The notes under the pieces are model-generated. The model was not told the origin of the DNA. It ran no database searches and saw only the letters and a program-made list of their open reading frames with translations. DNA of 13,859 nucleotides from Deltaproteobacteria bacterium GWA2_55_10 (GTDB lineage Bacteria > Desulfobacterota > GWC2-55-46), in contig MGPL01000137.1 of assembly GCA_001797415.1 (NCBI GenBank), positions 1-13,859 on the forward strand, read 5' to 3'. The first letter of the stretch is position 1. Every line of letters begins with the position of its first letter. A program made the position numbers and the translations under genes. Below are positions 7,534-13,285 of the stretch, piece after piece.

Positions 7534-9921
7534 TTGAAGGACAGACACGGCGATCTGGCTGATATCGGCCTGCCCCGGCTGCTGCACAATATCTTCCTCA
7601 GGAAGGATGAGGGGGCGGTGCTCGATATAGCGAAGGAGCCCGTAAAGAAGAGGTTCTTTTTCAGGAAAGGCTTCCCTGTCGCGGCTTCCTCGAACATACT
7701 GGGCGAGGTGCTCGGCAGGCTCCTCATGCAGGAAGGAATAATAACCCAGAAAGAGTACGAGAGCTCGCTCGAAGTAGTCTTGAGGGATAAGAAGAAACAC
7801 GGAGAGGTCCTCATATCGATGGGCCTCATAAGCCCGCAGCAGCTGGGGGAGTTCCTCCGCCTTCAGCTCAAGAGGAGGCTCCTTAAGATATTCGACTGGG
7901 AGGAAGGCTCTTACAGGTATGTGGTGACAGACCTCCCCCTTCCACTGCCCGCAAACCCTCTCCACCCGGCTGAGCTCATCCTTGAAGGCATAAGCCTCGG
8001 ATTCTATCCGGTCTCGCGGATAAAGACCGACCTCAAGCCATATCTTGAAACGAAGCTCATAGCCGCGGGCAGCCCATATAAGCTCGACGACTTCCGCCTT
8101 AATCTGCAGGAGAAGCGCTTCATAGAATCTCTCTCGGCAGAGGCCTCTCTCGGGGACGCTCTCTCATCATCCGACCTGCTGCGCCACAGGGCGCTCTCCA
8201 TAGCCTTGAGCCTCATCATAACGAACGTGCTTACAGACAGCTTCGGGGCCCAGGAGACGGCGCCGGAGATAAGCGTGGAGGAGCACGGCGCAACTCAGCC
8301 GCCGGAGGCGCAGGTAGATTCAAAGCTCAATGCCGAGCTCCTTTTCATGAAGGCGAAGACCTCGCTGCAGAAAAAGGAATTCCGGCATGCGATAGAGATA
8401 CTCGGAGAGATAACGAACCTGAGCCCCGGCGAGGGCGAATACTGGGCTCACCTTGGCTGGGCCATATACAATGACGACCCGGGCAGGATCGCAGAGGCTG
8501 AAAAGCTCATCAAGGACTCCATCGACCTCAACAACGATCTCGATGCCGCGTGGCTGTACCTTGGCAGGATATTACTCGCCCAGGGCAGGACCGAGCCGGC
8601 AAAAAAGGCCTTCGCAAGCGCCCTGCAGAAGAACGCCTGGAACACGGAAGCCCTGTCCGAGCTCAAGAGGCTCTATATAAACAGCGCGATAAGCGACCCT
8701 TTCAGCCACTATCCTTCAGAGCCGGCCCTCTCCGGCGCCCAGTCGGCTGCTCTCGAAGCGCTCCTCAAGGCCGTCAGGAAGCATACAGGACCGGTCCTCA
8801 TCGAAGACGCGGAAGGCTCCGGCAAGACGACGGTCCTCCTCGAACTCCTTAAAAGGCTTTCCCAGGACAAGGTCCTTGCGGCCGTGCTCCTTGCTTCCCC
8901 TGCGAGGGAACTGGAGCTGATAAAGGCCATAAACGCAGAGGTCGGCTCGCAGAGCGAGGCGGCGACCGTAAAGGAGCAGCTCCTGAACCTCGGCATGAGG
9001 GTCTCTCAGAACAAGATACAGGGAGGACAGAACCTTATAGTCATCGACGAAGCGCACACGCTCTCTCCCGGATGCTTGAAGCTCATCCAGTACCTCACGA
9101 GGCTCAAGACCTTGCAAATTGCGCTCTTTTCGGCGCCGGGCCTCTCAGAGAGGCTTAAATCACCTGACTTCAAGGAGCTCGACGAGAGGCTCGCGGCAAG
9201 ACTCTCCCTCGGGGGCTTCTCAGCGGAGGAGGCCTCTGCCCTCATCGCATCCCGCATCCCTGAATCTGTACCGCTGGATGCGGCAAGCATATTCAATAAG
9301 ACAGGCCCAAACCCGGCTGCCCTCCTGAAAGAGGCTTCTGCCGTCTACGAGAGGAAGAAGGCGGCTTCAATGGAGATCCCTGAGGAGCCCTCCTTTGACG
9401 CCCCTGCCCCAGGGCAGGAAGTAATAGAAATAGGCTATGATGAATTCGCATTCCAGCCAGCGCCTGAAGAGGAAAAGGCCATAGAACCTGAACAGAAGCC
9501 AGAGGCAAAGCCAATCGAAGCGCCTCCGGCCGCAATAGAGGCCAAGGCACAAAGACCGGCTCCTCCTCCACAAAAGGAAGCATCGCTGCCCCGGCCAGTA
9601 GAGACGCACAGGGAAGAGGCAGAGCCTGCCGAAGCTGAAAAGCCCCGCAAAAGAGGGATGCTGCGGCTCATATTCTGGATAATAGTGATGCTCGTCGCGG
9701 GACTCGCAGCCGGCTCACTCATCGGGACCTACTGGTTCAACCAGGGGCCTGCACAGGAGGAACGCGCGCCGTCACCCCCTGAACCGGCCCAGATAGAGCC
9801 GCCTCAGACTGTCAACCCCCCTGCTGCTCCGGCCGAGATATCCGTGCAGGGCCCGGCAGAGACAGCGGTACCGCAGGAAACAGTGGAGCCCCTTGACACA
9901 ACGCGGGATAATCGACAATAG
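7534..9921 (+). CDS. Membrane-anchored DUF4388-TPR-ExeA/GspA-like AAA ATPase
   Basis: 795 residues; function unknown. Domains in order: a DUF4388 (PATAN-like) region at about 5-150 with GDLADIGLPRLLHNIFLRKD, GEVLISMGLISPQQL and a final WEEGSYRY; a variable helical stretch; about three TPR units near 265-385; an ATPase domain resembling ExeA/GspA at about 390-605, with Walker A-like DAEGSGKTT (425-433), Walker B NLIVIDEAH (500-508) and a late LDERLAARL; a Pro/Glu/Ala-rich linker, about 612-707; a basic stop (KPRKRG) and one membrane helix, about 712-735; and a 60-residue Pro-rich tail probably in the periplasm. The first P-loop glycine is Asp (D425). ExeA/GspA proteins usually end in a peptidoglycan-binding domain, which is absent here. 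It follows glnE by 39 nt. A role in placing an envelope machine is possible but unproved. Confidence 0.85.
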   Translation: MKDRHGDLADIGLPRLLHNIFLRKDEGAVLDIAKEPVKKRFFFRKGFPVAASSNILGEVLGRLLMQEGIITQKEYESSLEVVLRDKKKHGEVLISMGLISPQQLGEFLRLQLKRRLLKIFDWEEGSYRYVVTDLPLPLPANPLHPAELILEGISLGFYPVSRIKTDLKPYLETKLIAAGSPYKLDDFRLNLQEKRFIESLSAEASLGDALSSSDLLRHRALSIALSLIITNVLTDSFGAQETAPEISVEEHGATQPPEAQVDSKLNAELLFMKAKTSLQKKEFRHAIEILGEITNLSPGEGEYWAHLGWAIYNDDPGRIAEAEKLIKDSIDLNNDLDAAWLYLGRILLAQGRTEPAKKAFASALQKNAWNTEALSELKRLYINSAISDPFSHYPSEPALSGAQSAALEALLKAVRKHTGPVLIEDAEGSGKTTVLLELLKRLSQDKVLAAVLLASPARELELIKAINAEVGSQSEAATVKEQLLNLGMRVSQNKIQGGQNLIVIDEAHTLSPGCLKLIQYLTRLKTLQIALFSAPGLSERLKSPDFKELDERLAARLSLGGFSAEEASALIASRIPESVPLDAASIFNKTGPNPAALLKEASAVYERKKAASMEIPEEPSFDAPAPGQEVIEIGYDEFAFQPAPEEEKAIEPEQKPEAKPIEAPPAAIEAKAQRPAPPPQKEASLPRPVETHREEAEPAEAEKPRKRGMLRLIFWIIVMLVAGLAAGSLIGTYWFNQGPAQEERAPSPPEPAQIEPPQTVNPPAAPAEISVQGPAETAVPQETVEPLDTTRDNRQ

Positions 9922-9926
9922 TTATA

Positions 9927-10049
9927 GCAGGCATGAAATAAGTCCATCTGCTGCGTTGTCATAGTCGCGGCAAAAGCAGCGTACATGAAGAGTACGCCTC
10001 ATTCCTCGCTCCTCGACGCAAAAGCATATGGAGCTTTTTGAGCAGCCTG
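9927..10049. repeat. Probable interspersed intergenic repeat with imperfect dyad symmetry
   Basis: Outer arms CAGGC (9928-9932) and GCCTG (10045-10049) enclose about 110 nt with a central hairpin GCGTAC (9979-9984) / GTACGC (9992-9997) and an internal GCTGC/GCAGC pair. Landmarks such as AGTCCATCTGCTGCGTTGTC near the left end and TTTTTGAGCAGCCTG at the right end resemble, from memory, a repeat common between genes in deltaproteobacterial genomes. Only one copy is in this window, so the repeat status is an inference. No protein is encoded here. Confidence 0.5.
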
Positions 10050-10070
10050 AAAATGCTTAGATCTTTTCAG
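10047..10070 (+). terminator. AT-rich hairpin, weak terminator candidate
   Basis: CTGAAAA (10047-10053) and TTTTCAG (10064-10070) form a 7-bp stem with a 10-nt loop, followed by a T-rich stretch. It could end the glnE-ATPase transcript or be the right end of the repeat. The stem has little GC, so this is weak. Confidence 0.3.
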
Positions 10071-10110
10071 ATTTTCAAAGCTTTTAATCACATTACAGCT
10101 AAGGATACCT

Positions 10111-11352
10111 ATGCCCGGCGTATTCAATGACGTGCTCCTCTCACTTGAGAAGGCGAATATGCACCTTAACCTTCCCGATGGCATATACAAAAGGCTCCGC
10201 ACGCCAAGGCGCTCTCTCATAGTCTCGGTCCCCGTCAAGATGGACGACGGGACAGTGAGCTTTTTTGAGGGCTACCGCGTGCAGTACGACTTTGCGCGCG
10301 GCCCTGCCAAGGGCGGCGTCCGCTTTCATCCCAGGGTAAACCTCGACGAGATAACCGCGCTTGCGGCGCTTATGACCTGGAAGTGCGCCCTCGTGGACAT
10401 ACCCTTTGGCGGCGCAAAGGGCGGAGTCGCCTGCGACCCGACGGTGATGAGCAAGGACGAGCTGGAGCGCCTTACCAGGAGATATACCTACGAGATAGGC
10501 ATGCTCATAGGCCCTGAGTCGGATATACCCGCGCCGGATGTGTACACCGACGAACAGGTGATGGCCTGGATGATGGACACCTATTCCATGATGAAGGGCT
10601 ACTCCGTTCCCGGCGTAGTCACAGGCAAGCCTGTCTCTCTTGGCGGCTCGCTCGGCAGGGGCAAGGCGACCTCCTTCGGGGTCGTAATAACCGTGCTCGA
10701 GGCGCTTGCTCACCTCAACATGAAAGTCGAAGACCTCACTGTCAGTGTCCTGGGCTTCGGAAAGGTCGGCTACAACGCGGCCAGGATACTCTCGGACGCG
10801 GGCGCGCGGATAATCGGCCTCGCGGATTCAAAAGGCGCTATCTACAACCCGCAGGGCCTCGATATAGACGAAGTAGTAAGACACAAGCGCGAGGCAGACT
10901 CTCTCCACGGCTTCAAGGGCGCGGAGGACCTCACCGTAGACGAGCTCATATCCATAGAAACCGACGTGCTCATTCCCGCTGCGCTGGAAAACCAGATAAA
11001 CGGCTCGAACGCGAACTCCGTCAAGGCCCGCATCATCGCCGAAGGAGCTAACACGCCGCTCACCGCAGAGGCCGATGAGCTCCTCACATCCAAGGGCGTC
11101 TTCATAATCCCCGACATCCTCGCAAACGCCGGGGGCGTGGTCGTATCTTACTTCGAATGGGTGCAGGACCTGCAGAGGTTCTTCTGGGACGAGCCGGCAG
11201 TCGATGCGCGCCTTACCACGATAATGAAAAGGGCCTTCAAGGAGGTCGCCTTGATATCCGCCTCAAAGAAGATAGACATGAGGACGGCCGCAATGGTCGT
11301 CGGCGTAAAAAGGGTCGCGGAGGCTGTGGAGACAAGAGGCCTCTACCCCTGA
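10111..11352 (+). CDS. Glutamate dehydrogenase (Glu/Leu/Phe/Val dehydrogenase family)
   Basis: Reversible oxidative deamination of glutamate to 2-oxoglutarate and ammonia, using NAD(H) or NADP(H). 413 residues, close to the usual ~420 of the hexameric type. The N-terminal catalytic domain has K67 in GPAKGGVRFHP, K91 in WKCAL, the catalytic-type K103 in PFGGAKGG and D143 in IPAPD. The dinucleotide-binding domain has GFGKVG (214-219) and D238 at the end of the second strand (GLADSKG), which leans towards NAD but does not settle it. The C-terminal part has EGANTPLT and ILANAGGVVVSYFEW, as in the family. ATG 10111 has AAGGA 5 nt upstream; there is no in-frame ATG in the upstream gap. With glnE nearby it suggests a nitrogen-assimilation neighbourhood, though a gap of nearly 190 bp with a repeat separates it from the upstream operon. 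Confidence 0.96.
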   Translation: MPGVFNDVLLSLEKANMHLNLPDGIYKRLRTPRRSLIVSVPVKMDDGTVSFFEGYRVQYDFARGPAKGGVRFHPRVNLDEITALAALMTWKCALVDIPFGGAKGGVACDPTVMSKDELERLTRRYTYEIGMLIGPESDIPAPDVYTDEQVMAWMMDTYSMMKGYSVPGVVTGKPVSLGGSLGRGKATSFGVVITVLEALAHLNMKVEDLTVSVLGFGKVGYNAARILSDAGARIIGLADSKGAIYNPQGLDIDEVVRHKREADSLHGFKGAEDLTVDELISIETDVLIPAALENQINGSNANSVKARIIAEGANTPLTAEADELLTSKGVFIIPDILANAGGVVVSYFEWVQDLQRFFWDEPAVDARLTTIMKRAFKEVALISASKKIDMRTAAMVVGVKRVAEAVETRGLYP

Positions 11353-11394
11353 CCAAACGGGGATAAAGGGGAAACGGTCGAGCACAAAAAACAG

Positions 11395-11459
11395 AAGGCT
11401 GCTATTCCGACCGGCCCAACTGCCTGAATCTACAGCCTTTTCAAATTTCTTCTTTTTTT
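11395..11459 (+). terminator. Terminator candidate after glutamate dehydrogenase
   Basis: AAGGCTG (11395-11401) and CAGCCTT (11433-11439) are perfect inverted repeats around a 31-nt loop that can itself fold. The T-rich stretch TTTCTTCTTTTTTTC follows at 11446-11460. The T tract is convincing; the long loop lowers confidence. Confidence 0.45.
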
Positions 11460-11472
11460 CCGCTCAAAAACC

Positions 11473-11501
11473 TTGAAATCCTTGAACCACTCTGATAAAT
11501 T
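11473..11501 (+). promoter_or_regulatory. Promoter candidate for dnaA
   Basis: TTGAAA (11473-11478) and TAAATT (11496-11501) have a 17-nt spacer and a TGA extended -10 just before the hexamer. Transcription would begin near 11508, directly upstream of the DnaA-box cluster. Confidence 0.55.
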
Positions 11502-11524
11502 GGCACCCTACTAAAAGACCCCAG

Positions 11525-11556
11525 TTATCAACATCTGTGAATAACTCTGTGAATAT
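11525..11556. promoter_or_regulatory. DnaA-box cluster in the dnaA leader
   Basis: TTATCAACA (11525-11533, plus) differs by one base from TTATCCACA. TGTGAATAA (11536-11544) is the reverse of TTATTCACA, a full match to TTATNCACA. TGTGAATAT (11548-11556) is the reverse of ATATTCACA, one mismatch. The last two are direct repeats 12 bp apart. The site downstream of the promoter suggests dnaA autoregulation and possibly one half of a bipartite origin. From 11557 to 11635 nothing else was seen except a GGAG at 11622-11625 before the dnaA start. Confidence 0.65.
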
Positions 11557-11635
11557 CTTCCGGCAGTGATGCGTTCTGGTAGTCGTAAATAGATTCGCTA
11601 CTCAGTTCCTCCCCAGACGCCGGAGCCCTTGGTGC

Positions 11636-12976
11636 ATGATGGATTCCGAAGCTATCTGGAAAAACTGCCTTTCAACCGTTTCAGCCCACGTAAGTCCCCA
11701 GCACATAGCGACCTGGTTTAACCCCATAAAGGCGACGGGCTCTGTACCCAACCGCCTCGAGCTCGAGGTGCCCAACCGCTTTTTCCTGGAATGGATAAAG
11801 GACCATTACCTCCCGCTCATCGAAGAGGTGCTGCGCAAGGTCTCCAAAAAGGAGATCGAGATATCCTGGAAGATCGGCGACGAGCCCGCTGAGCCGGCCG
11901 CCGCGCCGAAGAAAAAAGAGAAGGATGCAGGCAAGGTCCCCAAGCAGGCGGGCCTTAACCTGAACCCCAAGTACACCTTCGACAACTTCGTCGTGGGCAA
12001 GGCCAACGAGTTCGCGCACGCGGCCTGCTCTGCCGCGGCAAACCACCTGGGCAGCAAGTACAACCCCCTTTTCATCTACGGCTGCGTGGGTCTCGGCAAG
12101 ACCCATCTCCTGCAGGCCATAGGCCAGAAGGTCCTTCTGGCAAACCCCGGCGCAAAGGTCTGCTATTACACCTCCGAGCGCTTCGTAAACGACTTCATAA
12201 ACTATGTCAGCCGCCAGAAGATGAGCGAGTTCAGGAGCCGCTTCCGCAATGTCGATGTGCTGCTCATAGACGACATACAGTTCTGGGCAGGCAAGGAAGG
12301 CACCCAGGAAGAGTTCTTCCATACCTTCAACACGCTCTACGAAAACCACAAGCAGATAGTCGTCACGAGCGACAAGTTCCCTAAAGACCTCAACGGCCTG
12401 GAAGAGAGATTGCGCTCGCGCTTCGAATGGGGCCTGGTCGCGGACATCCAGCCGCCTGACATGGAGACAAAGATAGCGATACTGCGCAAAAAGGCAAAGG
12501 TCGAGGGCGTGCGCCTCGCCGACGACGTCGCGGGCTGGCTCGCCGAGATAAGCGAATCGAACGTAAGGGAGCTCGAGGGCTTCCTGAACCGTATAATAGC
12601 CGTATCGAGCCTCACAAACAGGGACATCGACCTCAACATGGCAAAGGACGCCCTCAAACACCTCGTAAAGGAAAAAGAGGAGAAGGTCGTCACAATAGAC
12701 GAAATACAAAAGGCCGTAGCCTCATTCTATGATATAAAGTTCTCGGAGATGAAGAGCAAAAAAAGACACAAGAACATCGCGCTCCCAAGACAGATAGCCA
12801 TGTATATGGCCAGAGAGTTCGGCGGCTTCTCGTTCCCGGAAATAGGCTCGTCCTTTGGCGGCAAAGACCACTCGACCGCCATACACGCGTGCCGTAAAAT
12901 AGAACGGGAACTCAAAGAAAATGCCGAGATCAAACAGGCGGTACGCTCCCTTAAGCAGAATATAGGGATCAGGTGA
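11636..12976 (+). CDS. dnaA: Chromosomal replication initiator protein DnaA
   Basis: AAA+ protein that binds origin DNA boxes, forms a filament and opens the origin. 446 residues, normal length. Domain I is about 1-80; the short linker domain II has an Ala/Pro/Lys-rich run (85-102). The AAA+ domain starts near 110 (PKYTFDNFVVG). Walker A is GCVGLGKTH (149-157), with Cys150 where Gly is common. Walker B is VLLIDD (208-213) and sensor 1 VVTSDKFP (242-249). The arginine-rich LEERLRSRFEWGL follows. Domain IV has the signature GGKDHSTAIHACRKIE (408-423). Start: ATG 11636 with GGAG 10 nt upstream; the adjacent ATG at 11639 would be even farther. Preceded by its own promoter and DnaA boxes and followed by dnaN, the classic order. 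22 of 32 Ile codons are ATA. Confidence 0.98.
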   Translation: MMDSEAIWKNCLSTVSAHVSPQHIATWFNPIKATGSVPNRLELEVPNRFFLEWIKDHYLPLIEEVLRKVSKKEIEISWKIGDEPAEPAAAPKKKEKDAGKVPKQAGLNLNPKYTFDNFVVGKANEFAHAACSAAANHLGSKYNPLFIYGCVGLGKTHLLQAIGQKVLLANPGAKVCYYTSERFVNDFINYVSRQKMSEFRSRFRNVDVLLIDDIQFWAGKEGTQEEFFHTFNTLYENHKQIVVTSDKFPKDLNGLEERLRSRFEWGLVADIQPPDMETKIAILRKKAKVEGVRLADDVAGWLAEISESNVRELEGFLNRIIAVSSLTNRDIDLNMAKDALKHLVKEKEEKVVTIDEIQKAVASFYDIKFSEMKSKKRHKNIALPRQIAMYMAREFGGFSFPEIGSSFGGKDHSTAIHACRKIERELKENAEIKQAVRSLKQNIGIR

Positions 12977-12986
12977 AAAAAGAACC

Positions 12987-13016
12987 GGGGGAACCTTTCT
13001 GTAGAAAGTTTCCCCC
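12987..13016 (+). terminator. Strong hairpin after dnaA
   Basis: GGGGGAACCTTTCT (12987-13000) pairs with AGAAAGTTTCCCCC (13003-13016), with one mismatch and a tight loop. It starts 10 nt after the dnaA stop. On the plus strand no T tract follows (ATAATTCAGC). On the minus strand TTTTTT follows shortly after the stem, although no minus-strand gene is nearby. Confidence 0.5.
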
Positions 13017-13215
13017 ATAATTCAGCGACTTAATGCTGCTGCCAACAAGTTACCCACATTCGGCCTCAAGGGTGTTGACAGGCGGTTGTTTGGTGTTGGT
13101 AAGTGTGGTTGGGATGTGGAGAGAATCTGGAGGGTGTGGGGAAGGTGTGCGGGGGAGCGGATTTATAAACAGGGAAGTAGGGCGGATTCAGTACTGATAT
13201 CCTTACCTTTGCGTG

Positions 13216-13275
13216 ATATCAACATACTCACAGCCCCTACTACTATCTACTACTAAGTATTTAAATTCTTTTATA
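13216..13275 (+). other. Putative origin unwinding element with DnaA-trio tract
   Basis: In order: box-like 9-mers ATATCAACA (13216-13224, 7 of 9 to TTATCCACA) and ATACTCACA (13224-13232, 6 of 9) in the same orientation; a short GC run GCCCC (13233-13237); CTA x3, a single T, CTA x3 (13237-13255), i.e. 3'-GAT repeats on the other strand; then the AT-rich GTATTTAAATTCTTTTATA (13257-13275). This order matches the basal unwinding system known from Bacillus subtilis. The boxes are degenerate, so the assignment rests mainly on the trio tract and location. Confidence 0.6.
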
Positions 13276-13280
13276 GGAGA
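13275..13280 (+). promoter_or_regulatory. Ribosome binding site of dnaN
   Basis: AGGAGA. The second of two adjacent in-frame ATGs (13286) is 6 nt after AGGAG and fits better than the first (13283, 3 nt). The site abuts the AT-rich part of the putative unwinding element. Confidence 0.6.
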
Positions 13281-13285
13281 AGATG

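Larger units (their letters stand above)
12977..13285. other. dnaA-dnaN intergenic region, putative oriC
   Basis: No coding capacity recognised. In order it holds: a 14-bp hairpin at 12987-13016; a near-consensus DnaA box TTACCCACA at 13050-13058 (one mismatch to TTATCCACA); a strongly G-rich, C-poor stretch at 13081-13160 with weak boxes TGTGGAGAG (13115-13123) and TGTGGGGAA (13135-13143), each 7 of 9; TATAAA at 13164-13169; and a box/GC/trio/AT-rich array at 13216-13275. Origin placement between dnaA and dnaN is common in bacteria, so this is a good oriC candidate. Confidence 0.7.

Noticed and set aside
10083..10110. Promoter for glutamate dehydrogenase near TTTAAT
   Set aside because: No -35 hexamer at the right spacing could be found; the AT-rich leader alone is not enough.
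11681..12709. Long minus-strand open frame of 342 codons opposite dnaA
   Set aside because: It is the antisense shadow of dnaA. Its translation shows no recognisable domain, and dnaA on the other strand is unmistakable.
13075..13103. TTGACA at 13075-13080 as a dnaN promoter
   Set aside because: The -35 is perfect, but no acceptable -10 lies 16-18 nt downstream (GGTAAG or similar), so it was not called.
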